From Pararhodobacter sp. SW119 (GTDB lineage: Bacteria > Pseudomonadota > Alphaproteobacteria > Rhodobacterales > Rhodobacteraceae), in the NCBI RefSeq assembly GCF_017811755.1, contig NZ_JADDJF010000007.1, positions 91,821-155,820 on the forward strand: 64,000 nucleotides of DNA, written 5' to 3'. Positions 45,452 to 54,224 of the stretch are shown here, piece after piece. Each line of letters starts with the position of its first letter. Position 1 is the first letter of the stretch. The notes below the pieces were generated by a model. The model searched no databases, was not told the origin of the DNA, and saw only the letters and a list, made by a program, of their open reading frames with translations. A program made the position numbers and the translations under genes.

Positions 45452-45480
45452 GTGACCCATGGTCATCTGCGACGGATATA
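45452..45480 (+). promoter_or_regulatory. Promoter and operator-like palindrome of the TVP38 gene
   Basis: GTGACC (45452-45457), 17 bases, GATATA (45475-45480). A 13-bp inverted repeat TGACCCATGGTCA (45453-45465) covers the -35 box, where a bound repressor would exclude RNA polymerase. Confidence 0.45.
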
Positions 45481-45513
45481 GCGCATACCGCCCGATGAGT
45501 AGAGAGGCACTCG

Positions 45514-46227
45514 ATGCAAGTTTCCGCCAAGAGCCGGCTTCGCCGCCAGGTGCCGCTGCTGATCGTGGTGCTGGCCGCCGTGACCGGGGCCGTGCTGCTG
45601 CGCGACCATCTCAGCTTCGAGGCCCTGCGCGCCAACCGTGAGGCGCTGCTGGCGTTCCGCGATTCCCATTACCTCTGGGCCGCGCTGGTATTCGTGCTCA
45701 CCTATGTCGGGATCGTGGCACTGTCGCTGCCCGGCGCGACCGTCGCAACGCTGACCGGCGGCTTCCTTTTCGGGCTTTTCCCGGGGGGGCTGTTCAATGT
45801 GGGTGCTGCGACCGTGGGTGCGGTCCTGATCTTTCTGGCGGTGCGATCCGGGCTGGGCGACGGGCTGCGGGCGCGCATCGATGCCCGTGACGGCGCGGTC
45901 AAGCGCATCTCGGACGGGATTCGCCGCAACGAGGTGCCGGTCCTGATCGGCATGCGCCTCGTGCCGGTGCTGCCTTTCTTCATCGCCAACCTGCTGCCGG
46001 CCTTCATCGGCGTGGCGACCGTGCGCTTTGCCTGGACGACCTTCGTCGGCATTCTGCCCGGCGGCCTGGTCTACACCTGGGTCGGCGCCGGGCTGGGCGA
46101 GGTCTTCGCCCGCGGCGAAACCCCGAACCTCGGCATCATCTTCGAGCCGCATATCCTCGGCCCGCTCTTGGGCCTGGCGGCGCTGGCGCTTCTGCCGGTG
46201 ATCCTGCGCCCCTTTGCAAAGGTCTGA
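45514..46227 (+). CDS. TVP38/TMEM64 family membrane protein
   Basis: A 237-residue protein with about five hydrophobic segments. The SNARE-associated/DedA-type core includes LSLPGATVATLTGGFLFGLF, VLIGMRLVPVLPFFIANLLP and FVGILPGGLVYTWVGAGLGE. These proteins belong to the DedA superfamily, linked to lipid scrambling or carrier-lipid flipping. Three bases separate it from the flavin oxidoreductase gene, an association seen in many bacteria but unexplained. Confidence 0.88.
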   Translation: MQVSAKSRLRRQVPLLIVVLAAVTGAVLLRDHLSFEALRANREALLAFRDSHYLWAALVFVLTYVGIVALSLPGATVATLTGGFLFGLFPGGLFNVGAATVGAVLIFLAVRSGLGDGLRARIDARDGAVKRISDGIRRNEVPVLIGMRLVPVLPFFIANLLPAFIGVATVRFAWTTFVGILPGGLVYTWVGAGLGEVFARGETPNLGIIFEPHILGPLLGLAALALLPVILRPFAKV

Positions 46228-46230
46228 TCG

Positions 46231-47649
46231 ATGGAAGAACTGTCAACGGATGTCTGCGTGATCGGCGCAGGCTCGGGCGGGTTGAGCGTGGCGTCCGGCG
46301 CGGCGCAGATGGGCGCGCGCGTCATTCTGATCGAAGGCCACAAGATGGGGGGCGACTGCCTGAACTACGGCTGCGTGCCGTCGAAGGCGCTGTTGTCGGC
46401 CGGCAAGGCGGCGCAGTCCCGGCGCCGCGGCGCAAGGCTCGGCGTTGCGTCCGTCGCGCCCGAGGTGGATTTCTCCGCCGCCATGGACCATGTTGCCGCG
46501 ACCATCGCCGCCATCGAGCCGCACGACAGCGAGGAGCGCTTCACCGGCCTCGGCGTGCGGGTGATCCGCGACTGGGCGCGCTTCGTCAGCCCCGACGCCG
46601 TCGAGACCGGCGCGCACCGCATCCGCGCACGGCGTTTCGTCATCGCCACCGGCTCCTCGCCCCTCGTCCCGCCGATCGAGGGGCTGGACAGCGTGCCCTA
46701 CCTGACCAACGAGACGATCTTCGAGCAGCGTGAATGCCCGCGGCACCTGCTGATCATCGGCGGCGGCCCGATCGGCCTGGAGATGGCGCAGGCGCATCGC
46801 CGGCTGGGCGCCGAGGTGACCGTCATCGAAGCCGCGAAAGCAATGGGCCGCGAGGATCCCGACGCCGCCGCGCTGGTGCTGAAGACGCTGCGCGATGAAG
46901 GCGTGCAGATCGTCGAAAATGCCGCGGTGGAGCGCGTGCGCGGCCGCGCTGGCGCGATCGAGGTCGAGGTGAAGGGCGGCACGGTCTTTCCCGGCACCGA
47001 ACTGCTGGTCGCCGTCGGCCGCAAGCCCAACATCGGCCGGCTGAACCTGCCGGCCGCGGGCATCGAGCATTCGGCCAGGGGCATCACCGTCGACGCAAGG
47101 CTGCGCACCACCAACCGCCGCGCCCATGCCATCGGCGATGTCGCGGGGCAGGGGCAGTTCACGCATCTGGCCGGCTATCATGCGGGCGTCGTCATCCGCT
47201 CGGTCCTGTTCGGCCTGCCGGCCAAGGCGCGCGCCGACCACATCCCGCGCGTCACCTATACCGACCCCGAACTGGCGCAGATCGGCCTGACCGAAAGCGA
47301 GGCGCAGGAAACCCACGGCACCGCGCTGGAGGTGATCCGCCTGGGCTTCGACGCCAATGACCGCGCCCTGGCCGAGGGGCACGATACGGGCCTTCTGAAG
47401 CTGATGGTGGTGCGCGGCCGGCCCGTCGGCGTCACCATCGCCGGCCCCGCGGCGGGCGAAATGCTGGCGCCCTGGGCGATGGCGCTGGCCAACCGGATGA
47501 AGCTCAGCGCGCTGGCCGGCACCGTGCTGCCCTATCCGACGATGTCGGAACTGTCGAAACGCGCGGCAGGAGCCTATTTTTCCCCCAGGCTGTTTGATAA
47601 TCCTTGGGTCAAGCGTTTCGTCCGGGGGGTGCAGAAGGTGCTCCCCTGA
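46231..47649 (+). CDS. Pyridine nucleotide-disulfide oxidoreductase (dihydrolipoamide dehydrogenase-like)
   Basis: A 472-residue flavoprotein: FAD site VIGAGSGGLSVASGAAQMGA, redox disulfide GGDCLNYGCVPSKAL (C-x4-C), NAD site LIIGGGPIGLEMAQAHRRLG and RAHAIGDVAGQG. The C-terminal H-x-H-P-T-x-x-E motif of true lipoamide dehydrogenases reads LPYPTMSE, without the catalytic histidine, so lipoamide is unlikely to be its substrate. The C-terminus RLFDNPWVKRFVRGVQKVL may be amphipathic. It is co-transcribed with the TVP38 gene. Confidence 0.88.
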   Translation: MEELSTDVCVIGAGSGGLSVASGAAQMGARVILIEGHKMGGDCLNYGCVPSKALLSAGKAAQSRRRGARLGVASVAPEVDFSAAMDHVAATIAAIEPHDSEERFTGLGVRVIRDWARFVSPDAVETGAHRIRARRFVIATGSSPLVPPIEGLDSVPYLTNETIFEQRECPRHLLIIGGGPIGLEMAQAHRRLGAEVTVIEAAKAMGREDPDAAALVLKTLRDEGVQIVENAAVERVRGRAGAIEVEVKGGTVFPGTELLVAVGRKPNIGRLNLPAAGIEHSARGITVDARLRTTNRRAHAIGDVAGQGQFTHLAGYHAGVVIRSVLFGLPAKARADHIPRVTYTDPELAQIGLTESEAQETHGTALEVIRLGFDANDRALAEGHDTGLLKLMVVRGRPVGVTIAGPAAGEMLAPWAMALANRMKLSALAGTVLPYPTMSELSKRAAGAYFSPRLFDNPWVKRFVRGVQKVLP

Positions 47650-47670
47650 CGGCGCGGGTCAGGGTTGGGC

Positions 47671-49056
47671 ATGTTCTTTCGTACGCTTTCAGGCCGGTTC
47701 TTGATGCTGACGATCATCTTCGTCATGCTGGCCGAGGTTTTCATCTTCCTGCCCTCCGTCGCCCGCTTCCGCGAGGATTTCATGCTCTCAAGGCTGGAGC
47801 GCGCGCAGATCGCCTCGCTCGCGCAACTAGCCTCGGACGGGGCGATCAGCGAACGGCTGGAGGCGGAACTTCTGGAAAACGCCGGCGTCTACAACGTCGT
47901 CCTGCGGCGCGATGCGCTGCGCGAGTTGGCGCTGTCCTCGCCGGTTCCCGGACCGATCGCGGCGACCTATGATCTGCGCGACCCTTCCGCCATCGACCTG
48001 ATGCGCGACGCGCTCGAGGTGATGATCCGCCCCGAGAACCGCGTGATCCGCGTCATCGGCGAGCCCGTGCGCGAAGCCGGATTGCTGATCGAGGTGACGA
48101 TGGACACCGCGCCGCTGCGCCGCGAACTGCTCGAATACGCGCTGCGCATCCTCTACCTTTCGCTGGTCATTTCGCTGTCCACGGCGGCGCTGCTGTTTCT
48201 GGCCGTTCAGCGGCTGATCGTGGGGCCGATCCGACGGGTTATCGCCTCGATGTCCGACTATGCCCAGGCGCCCGAGGATGCCCGGCGCATCATCACCCCC
48301 TCGGCCAGCGTCAGCGAGTTGCGCGAGGCCGAAGAGACGCTGGCGAAGCTGCAGACCGATCTGACCGGCGCGCTGCGGCAGAAGGAACGCCTGGCGCAGC
48401 TTGGCGGCGCCGTGGCGCGCATCAGCCACGATCTGCGCAACATCCTGGCCACTGCGACGTTGGTGGCCGACCGGATCGAATCGTCCTCGGACCCGGCGGT
48501 GACGCGCGCCGCGCCCAAGCTGGTCGGGGCGCTGTCGCGCGCGGTCAGCCTCTGCGAAAGCACGCTGGCCTTCGGCAAGGCCGAGGAGCCGCCGCCCCGC
48601 CTGACCCAGTTCGCCCTGCGTCCGCTGGTGCAGGAGGTGGTCGAATCCGAGGCGATGGCCGCGGGTGAAGATACCAAGGCCGAGTTTCTTCTGGATGTCC
48701 CGGCGACCCTGACCCTGCGCGCCGACCCCGAACAACTGTTCCGCGTGCTGTCGAACCTCGTGCGCAACGCCCGCCAGGCGATCGAGGCAACCGGCGCCAC
48801 AGGCATGGTGGAGGTCGCCGCCACAGTCCAGGACGAGGGGGTCAGCATCCGCGTGATCGACACCGGCCCCGGCCTGCCGGCGCGCGCGCGCGACAACCTC
48901 TTCGCGGCCTTTCAGGGTGGGGTGCGCAAGGGCGGAACCGGGCTGGGGCTGGTGATCGCGGCCGAACTGGTGCGCGGACACGGCGGCAAGCTGGACCTGG
49001 TGCGCAGCGATCAGAACGGGACCGAGTTCCGGATCGTGCTGCCGCAGCGGATGTAG
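47671..49056 (+). CDS. Membrane-bound sensor histidine kinase (orphan)
   Basis: A 461-residue protein with a transmembrane helix at 10-30, a periplasmic sensor of about 120 residues, a second helix (ILYLSLVISLSTAALLFLAV) leading to an HAMP-like region, a H-box RISHDLRNILATATLVADRI, an N-box LSNLVRNARQAIE and G-boxes DTGPGLP and GGTGLGLVIAAEL. ATG 47671 is preferred to TTG 47665. No response regulator is adjacent; the flanking genes are the flavin oxidoreductase and, convergently, mtaB. Signal and partner are unknown. Confidence 0.88.
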   Translation: MFFRTLSGRFLMLTIIFVMLAEVFIFLPSVARFREDFMLSRLERAQIASLAQLASDGAISERLEAELLENAGVYNVVLRRDALRELALSSPVPGPIAATYDLRDPSAIDLMRDALEVMIRPENRVIRVIGEPVREAGLLIEVTMDTAPLRRELLEYALRILYLSLVISLSTAALLFLAVQRLIVGPIRRVIASMSDYAQAPEDARRIITPSASVSELREAEETLAKLQTDLTGALRQKERLAQLGGAVARISHDLRNILATATLVADRIESSSDPAVTRAAPKLVGALSRAVSLCESTLAFGKAEEPPPRLTQFALRPLVQEVVESEAMAAGEDTKAEFLLDVPATLTLRADPEQLFRVLSNLVRNARQAIEATGATGMVEVAATVQDEGVSIRVIDTGPGLPARARDNLFAAFQGGVRKGGTGLGLVIAAELVRGHGGKLDLVRSDQNGTEFRIVLPQRM

Positions 49057-49108
49057 CCGCGGCGCGGAATACCCCGAAAGCGGTCGACGCGACGGCTGCC
49101 GCAAAACT

Positions 49109-49179
49109 TTCGTTTTGGTTAAGATCACGACTTTTTATATAGAAAAACAATATATTGCCGCTTTGTGCGCGCGCGCACA
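49109..49179 (-). repeat. Palindrome/TTAACC element, copy D
   Basis: On the minus strand: TGTGCGCGCGCGCACA (perfect 16 bp, 49164-49179), 41 very AT-rich bases, TTAACC (49117-49122), four bases, CGAA (49109-49112). The 25 bases 49117-49141 match copy E at 23 positions. It lies between the convergent histidine kinase and mtaB genes. Confidence 0.7.
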
Positions 49180-49207
49180 CCCTGCCGGAAACGGGCCTGG
49201 GGACCTC

Positions 49208-50461
49208 TCACGCCCGAAGCCGCGCCCCGTCGGTTCCCCGGATCGTCGCCCCGACCACTTGCCCGACGGGCTGCGGCTGGTCAAAATCGACCTCGGCGAA
49301 ATGCTCGGTCCGGCCCATCAGCGGGCTTTCCATCAGCACCGCATGGCGGCGCCCGACCTGCGCGGCCAGATGCGCCGCCTCCCGCGCCTGACCCGCTGCC
49401 CGCAGCCGCGCCGCGCGCTCCCGGATCGCGGGACCCGCCACCTGCGGCATCCGCGCCGCCGGCGTGCCCTTGCGCGGGCTGAAGGGAAAGACGTGCAGCC
49501 AGGTCAGCCCGCAGTCCTCGACCAGCTTCAAGGAATTCTCGAACATCGCCTCGGTCTCGGTCGGAAAGCCCGCAATGATGTCGGCGCCGAAGACGATATC
49601 GGGGCGCAGGCGGCGCGCCTCCTCGCAGAAGCGGATCGCGTCGTCGCGCAGGTGCCGGCGCTTCATCCGTTTCAGCGTCAGGTCGTCGCCTGCCTGCAGG
49701 CTCAGGTGCAGGTGCGGCATCAGCCGCGGCTCGGTCGCGATGGCCTCCATCAGCGCCGGGTCGGCCTCGATCGAATCGATGGAACTGATGCGCAAACGCG
49801 GCAGGTCCGGCACCAGCTTCAGGATGCGCCGCACCAGGTCGCCCAGCCGCGGCGACGCCGGCAGGTCCGCGCCCCAACTGGTCAAGTCGACGCCCGTCAG
49901 CACCACCTCGTTGTAGCCCTGCCCAACCAGTCGCTTGATCTGCTCGACCACGACGCCGGCGGGAACTGACCGCGAATTGCCCCGGCCGTAGGGGATGATG
50001 CAGAAGGTGCAGCGATGGTCGCAGCCGTTCTGCACCTGAACATAGGCGCGCGACCGGCTGCCGAAGCCGTCGATCAGATGCCCCGCCGTTTCCTCGACAC
50101 TCATGATGTCGTCGATCCACACACGCTGGGTCCGGCCGATCAGGTCCGGGGTCAGCGCCGTCCAGGTTTCCGGCTGCATCTTGGCATGGTTGCCGATCAC
50201 GCGCGTCACCTCGGGCATGGCGGCGAAGGTCTCGGGCTCGGTCTGCGCCGCGCAGCCGGTGACGATGATCGGCGCCTCGGGGTTCTCGCGGCGCAGCCGG
50301 CGGATCTCCTGCCGCGCCTTTCGCACCGCCTCGGCGGTGACCGCGCAGGTGTTCACGATCACCGCCTCGCGCAGACCCGCGGCCTCGGCCAGCGCTTTCA
50401 TCGCCTCGGTCTCGTAGGCATTCAGCCGGCAGCCGAGCGTGGCAAAGACCGGCGCGTTCAT
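49208..50461 (-). CDS. mtaB: tRNA t6A37 methylthiotransferase MtaB
   Basis: A 417-residue radical-SAM enzyme converting t6A37 to ms2t6A37 in tRNAs reading ANN codons. The N-terminal UPF0004 domain has [14 protein letters not shown] with the first cluster cysteine, [16 protein letters not shown] and [11 protein letters not shown]. The radical-SAM cluster is [15 protein letters not shown], and GVDLTSWG and [14 protein letters not shown] are typical. The TRAM-like tail is short. Its ATG overlaps the dapF stop. Confidence 0.93.
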   Translation of the reverse strand: MNAPVFATLGCRLNAYETEAMKALAEAAGLREAVIVNTCAVTAEAVRKARQEIRRLRRENPEAPIIVTGCAAQTEPETFAAMPEVTRVIGNHAKMQPETWTALTPDLIGRTQRVWIDDIMSVEETAGHLIDGFGSRSRAYVQVQNGCDHRCTFCIIPYGRGNSRSVPAGVVVEQIKRLVGQGYNEVVLTGVDLTSWGADLPASPRLGDLVRRILKLVPDLPRLRISSIDSIEADPALMEAIATEPRLMPHLHLSLQAGDDLTLKRMKRRHLRDDAIRFCEEARRLRPDIVFGADIIAGFPTETEAMFENSLKLVEDCGLTWLHVFPFSPRKGTPAARMPQVAGPAIRERAARLRAAGQAREAAHLAAQVGRRHAVLMESPLMGRTEHFAEVDFDQPQPVGQVVGATIRGTDGARLRA

Positions 50462-51282
50462 GACAGCGCCGCCAGGAACGCAGGATCGAGCCGGCCTTCG
50501 AAGACAGTCGTCACCGGCCCGGTCAGCCAGACACCATCATCGCGCCAGTCGACGCGCAGATCGCCGCCATCCGCCGCGATCGTCACCTGCCGTCCGGTCA
50601 GACCGCGCCCCCGTGCCGCCACCGCCACCGCGCAGGCGCCCGAGCCACAGGCGAGCGTGATGCCCGTCCCGCGCTCCCAGACGCGCATCCGCAGGCGGTC
50701 GGGACCAAGGGGACTGACGAACTCGACATTCGTGCCCTCGGGGAAAAGCGGGTCGCGCTCCACTTGCGGGCCACGTTCGGCCACCGGGACGGCATCGGCG
50801 TCATCAACGAAGAAGACGCAATGCGGGTTGCCCATGCCAACCGCGACCGGATCGCCGGGCAGGGGCAGGTGCATGGGATCGGCGGCACGGGCCAGCGGAA
50901 TCGCCTGCCAGTCGGTGATCGGCTCGCCCATGTTAACCCAGATCGCGCGGTCGCGAAGCTCTGCCCGCAGGCGACCGCGTGCGGTGAGGATATCCAGTTC
51001 CTCGGCGCCGGTTTCGCCCATCACCAGCGCCGCGGCGCAGCGGGTGGCGTTGCCGCAGGCCCCGGCGCGCGAGCCGTCCGCGTTCCAGAACTCCAGCCTC
51101 AGCGCCCCGCCCTCGGCATCGCGCAACTCGGCCAGCTGGTCGAAGCCGACGCCGCGATGCCGGTCGCCGAGCGCGCGCGCCAACGACGCGGTGGTCACAG
51201 CCGGGCCGCCGCGCGAGTCGACGAGCACGAAGTCGTTTCCGGCGCCGTGCATCTTGAGGAAGGAAAGGCCGTGTCGAGTCAT
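50458..51282 (-). CDS. dapF: Diaminopimelate epimerase
   Basis: A 274-residue enzyme making meso-diaminopimelate for peptidoglycan and lysine. [19 protein letters not shown] is the standard start; the two catalytic cysteines are in [11 protein letters not shown] and [14 protein letters not shown]. It is the first gene of a dapF-mtaB pair, an order also found in relatives. Confidence 0.96.
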   Translation of the reverse strand: MTRHGLSFLKMHGAGNDFVLVDSRGGPAVTTASLARALGDRHRGVGFDQLAELRDAEGGALRLEFWNADGSRAGACGNATRCAAALVMGETGAEELDILTARGRLRAELRDRAIWVNMGEPITDWQAIPLARAADPMHLPLPGDPVAVGMGNPHCVFFVDDADAVPVAERGPQVERDPLFPEGTNVEFVSPLGPDRLRMRVWERGTGITLACGSGACAVAVAARGRGLTGRQVTIAADGGDLRVDWRDDGVWLTGPVTTVFEGRLDPAFLAALS

Positions 51283-51372
51283 GCGCCGGATATAGTGGAG
51301 CGGGAGGCGCGGCGCCAGTAGGGCGATTTCGGGGTTGACCAGGGCGGAGGTTGTTCTTAAAGGGCGGGCGAG

Positions 51373-51447
51373 GGGCCCGTAGCTCAGTGGTAGAGCAGTT
51401 GACTTTTAATCAATTGGTCGGAGGTTCGAATCCTCCCGGGCTCACCA
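51373..51447 (+). tRNA. tRNA-Lys (anticodon TTT)
   Basis: A complete 75-base cloverleaf with encoded CCA (51445-51447). The acceptor arms GGGCCCG and CGGGCTC pair with one G-U, the D-arm is AGCTCAGTGGTAGAGC, the anticodon loop is CTTTTAA with TTT at 51405-51407, and the T-arm is GGAGGTTCGAATCCTCC. Repeat-rich, gene-poor DNA follows directly. Confidence 0.97.
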
Positions 51448-51508
51448 GATAATCGTTTTGGATCAGGGGGTTGGTCCGGTCGTTGGCCGGGGTTTGCTGG
51501 CGTTTGGG

Positions 51509-51574
51509 GCGCTGGCGAGGGGGCTGGCAGGCGTATGGCAAGTGGCTGGCAAGCGTATGGCAAGCGTATGGCAG
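51509..51574 (-). repeat. Array of six 11-bp units, copy 2
   Basis: On the minus strand: CTGCCATACGC, TTGCCATACGC, TTGCCAGCCAC, TTGCCATACGC, CTGCCAGCCCC, CTCGCCAGCGC, the same unit order as at 20718-20783 with only a few base differences. The similarity extends weakly into the flank just before the first unit (an AACGCT-like stretch). Confidence 0.85.
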
Positions 51575-51786
51575 TAACGAACGCTGCGGCAGGGTTTCGG
51601 CAAGGAAATGGGGCGACCGTCAGGGCCGGGGCGTCCGGGGTGCGCCGTGGTCGGACCGCAGGCCCGATCAGTCGGGCCGGTGGAGCAATGACGCCGCGAA
51701 GGGTGAGGGCTGCCCGGACGGGGCCGCAGGAGGGCGCCGTCCGGCGAGAGGCGCCCGAGGCGCGCGCCGAGGGGTGAGGCCCGGTG

Positions 51787-51877
51787 CGGCCGCAGGCCGG
51801 TTCGAGCCGTCCAGTGGACGGCCCGAAGGAACGAATGCCCGGAGCGCCAGTGCAGGGCCGGGGGCGGTTCCGCGCCA
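51787..51877 (+). repeat. Stem-loop repeat R1
   Basis: A 91-bp sequence with two adjacent hairpins, CGGCC-GCA-GGCCG and CCGTCCA-G-TGGACGG. It recurs in direct orientation at 52295-52385 with about 16 differences by my count. R1 and R2 bracket the small gene at 52070. Confidence 0.75.
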
Positions 51878-52069
51878 CGCCGGCGGACAGTGCCCCATGG
51901 CGATGCGGGCCGGCGCGGTGCGTGCCGGGTGCGGGCTCTCGACGCTCGGGGCAATTCTTCTGGCGGCTTTGACGCCGCGCTGACGCCGGCCTTACGGGGC
52001 AATGTCGGGCGGGGCGTAGGGTCGGGGCGTCGCAGGAAGCGGCGAACCCGATCCAGAAAGGAGCCCGCC

Positions 52070-52285
52070 ATGACCCTCCAGACCCATCACGCGGCCACCA
52101 TCGCGACCCCCTTCCGCGGCCCCGCCGAGCTGCCGTCCTCGACCCTTCTGTGGTTGGTCGAGGCGCTGGTGCTGGGCCCCGACCGGCACACGCCCGGGTC
52201 CGAGGAGGACCCGCGCGACCGGACCCGCCGCCTTCGCGCCGCCGTCCAGCGCCGCGAGGACCTGCGCGAGGCGGTTCATGGGTGA
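52070..52285 (+). CDS. Small protein of unknown function
   Basis: A 71-residue protein starting MTLQTHHAATIATPFRGPAE. AAAGGAG lies 6 bases before the ATG, one of the clearest ribosome binding sites in this stretch, which is the main reason to accept it. The middle is hydrophobic (LLWLVEALVL), followed by a charged C-terminal helix rich in Arg and Glu (DRTRRLRAAVQRREDLREAV). No family was recognised. It is bracketed by repeats R1 and R2. Confidence 0.6.
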   Translation: MTLQTHHAATIATPFRGPAELPSSTLLWLVEALVLGPDRHTPGSEEDPRDRTRRLRAAVQRREDLREAVHG

Positions 52286-52294
52286 AGAACGGTC

Positions 52295-52385
52295 CGGCCG
52301 CAGGCCGGATCGGACCGTCCAGTGGACGGTTCGAAGTGACGAACGCCCGGAGCGCAAGCGGAGGGCTGGGGGCTGTGACGCGCAA
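52295..52385 (+). repeat. Stem-loop repeat R2
   Basis: Direct repeat of R1, with both hairpins kept intact (CGGCC-GCA-GGCCG and CCGTCCA-G-TGGACGG). The next 170 bases up to the protease gene are GC-rich with a strong 9-bp hairpin at 52509-52529 and no gene. Confidence 0.75.
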
Positions 52386-52557
52386 GGCCGGCGGGGCGCA
52401 CTGTTGCGATGCGGCCCGGCCGCCGGTGAGGGGATGCCGAACGGAGGGCAGCGCCCGGCCCGAGGGGTGGGCGAGAAGCGCCCGCCCCGTGGGGGCGGGT
52501 CGGGCGCTGCCCGGGCCTCCGGCCCGGGCGGATAACAGACAGGAAGTCATTGTGTCT

Positions 52558-53253
52558 TTAGGGAAAAGAATATCCGCCGGAGTTCTCATCTATTAATCTG
52601 AGAATGATGCTTGCAGCTGCACCGTAAACCAACCCAGAGTTCTGCGCATACAGCAACTTCTCTGGATGCCCCTCCTTAAAAGCGTATGTAAGAAACCGTT
52701 CCTCCTCGTGCATCCCCACTACAATTCCCGCGACCTTCCGTTTGCCGGAGTGAGAAAACACGATAGGGCCACCAGAAAAACCGGGGTTGTTAAGCCCGTC
52801 AACCACAATTCGATGAGGAAATCCCCGGGTATGAAACGTTGCTATGCAACCTTTCTTAACAAATGGTAGTGGAAATTTCTCGTCCCAGCCTCCTTGCGCG
52901 AAGCCGTAGTATCCAAAAGGGAAACCCAAGAAAGAGATTGTCTGTCCAAGGATAATATTCTTGTCATCCAATTCCAAGGGGAGATGCCGGCGATCGAAAA
53001 ATACTGGCATCCGGAGAACTGCTACGTCATAATCGAGGTTGCTTGCTATTAATCGACAGGGGAAGTCTTGCCAGGACTCCGACAGGAATATCTTGCAGTC
53101 AGCTTCGGGGCGATCGGAAATTAGGTGTGCCGCGGTGACAAGATACTGCTTCGAGTCATAGTCGATGATTGTTCCGGTTCCTTCTTGCAGTGATCTGATC
53201 CGAATGGCCCGTTGCAGCACTTCGGCTGACGGAGCGCCCGCTAGTTCACTCAC
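52558..53253 (-). CDS. Cytosolic trypsin-like serine protease, low GC, probably acquired
   Basis: A 231-residue single-domain trypsin-2-type protease with an intact triad: His43 in VTAAHLI, Asp76 in LDYDVAVL and Ser160 in [11 protein letters not shown]. There is no signal peptide or membrane helix, unlike DegP-type proteases, and no PDZ domain. Base composition is near 50% G+C against about two thirds nearby, and codons are AT-rich. The GTG start overlaps the thyX stop (GTGA); an ATG at 53280 is in frame. Target unknown; such stand-alone proteases occur in accessory and defence-associated loci. Confidence 0.85.
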   Translation of the reverse strand: MSELAGAPSAEVLQRAIRIRSLQEGTGTIIDYDSKQYLVTAAHLISDRPEADCKIFLSESWQDFPCRLIASNLDYDVAVLRMPVFFDRRHLPLELDDKNIILGQTISFLGFPFGYYGFAQGGWDEKFPLPFVKKGCIATFHTRGFPHRIVVDGLNNPGFSGGPIVFSHSGKRKVAGIVVGMHEEERFLTYAFKEGHPEKLLYAQNSGLVYGAAASIILRLIDENSGGYSFP

Positions 53254-54155
53254 CCCAGCACCCCCATCAACTCCCCCCATTCCCGCTTGCTCATGCCGGA
53301 ACTTTCCTGCGTGACCTCCTCGCCCTTGAGCATCCGGCGCAGCGCCTCCAGCCCCTTGGCCGAGATCGTCGCCCCGCCCAGACGATAATCGCGGAAGGCG
53401 GCGGTGGCCAGCGGCACCCAGTCGGCGGTGATGTCGAGCATGAGTTCGGCGTAGGCGCGGATCTCGTACTGGGCGTGGGCGTCGGCGCGCAGGCGCAGGA
53501 AGTGGAAGAGGTTGTGCAGGTCGGTCTTCCAGTACCATTGGGTGTAGATGTTGGCGGGCAGGTTCATGCGGGCCAGTTCGCGCGCGAGGCCCTGCTGGTT
53601 GTCCTGGCTCAGCATCCCCTCGTAATTGTCGTAGGCGCGGGCGGCGTCGGATTTCAGGATGTCGAGGACGCGGGCGGCCTCGTCCCCCTGCAGCACCTCG
53701 CCCCGGCCCTGGTTGTTGACGGTGGATTGCGCGGCGAGGTGTTCGGGCGCGGGGATGTAGAACTCGCGGTCGAGGATCGAGTAGCGGGCGGAGTATTCGT
53801 TGACGTTGGCGGTGCGGTGCCGGATCCACTGGCGGGCGACGAAGACCGGCAGCTTGACGTGGAACTTGACCTCGCACATCTCGAACGGGGTGGAGTGCCA
53901 ATGGCGCATGAGGTAGCGGATCAGCCCCTCGTCATTGCTGACGTGGCGGGTGCCGGCGCCGTAGCTGACGCGGGCGGCCTGGACGATGGCGGCGTCGTCG
54001 CCCATGTAGTCGATGACGCGCACGAAGCCGTGGTCCAGCACCGGGTGGGCGGTGTAGAGGCGGGCCTCCATCCCCTCGGACACGGCGCGGAGCGTGGGGC
54101 GGGGGCTGGCCCGCTGGGCGTCGATTTCGGCCTGGTGCTGGGGGTCGAGCGGCAT
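53250..54155 (-). CDS. thyX: FAD-dependent thymidylate synthase
   Basis: A 301-residue flavin enzyme making dTMP from dUMP. The ThyX motif [15 protein letters not shown] is present, with [20 protein letters not shown] before it and [15 protein letters not shown] after. Length is normal for alphaproteobacteria. Its last bases overlap the foreign-looking protease gene. Confidence 0.97.
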   Translation of the reverse strand: MPLDPQHQAEIDAQRASPRPTLRAVSEGMEARLYTAHPVLDHGFVRVIDYMGDDAAIVQAARVSYGAGTRHVSNDEGLIRYLMRHWHSTPFEMCEVKFHVKLPVFVARQWIRHRTANVNEYSARYSILDREFYIPAPEHLAAQSTVNNQGRGEVLQGDEAARVLDILKSDAARAYDNYEGMLSQDNQQGLARELARMNLPANIYTQWYWKTDLHNLFHFLRLRADAHAQYEIRAYAELMLDITADWVPLATAAFRDYRLGGATISAKGLEALRRMLKGEEVTQESSGMSKREWGELMGVLG

Positions 54156-54224
54156 GGAGGAAACCTTCGGTTGCAGGGGCGCGTTGATACGCTATCTTGC
54201 GATGTATAACACGGGAGACGCAAC

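Larger units (their letters stand above)
51448..52069. other. Gene-free, repeat-rich stretch after tRNA-Lys
   Basis: These 622 bases hold the second 11-bp array (51509-51574), a hairpin GGCCCGA-TCAG-TCGGGCC (51661-51678), and repeat R1 (51787-51877). The rest is extremely GC-rich with several other short inverted repeats. Open frames here look like GC-driven artefacts; their minus-strand translations merely echo the repeats. No integrase, transposase or duplicated tRNA end was seen. Confidence 0.6.

Noticed and set aside
52509..52529. Nine-bp GC hairpin as a terminator for the protease gene
   Set aside because: No T-rich tail on the minus strand; it fits the general GC-rich inverted repeats of this stretch.
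51373..53253. tRNA-Lys as an integration site with att repeats
   Set aside because: I looked for a second copy of the tRNA 3' end before thyX and saw none, and there is no integrase; an old or eroded insertion cannot be excluded.
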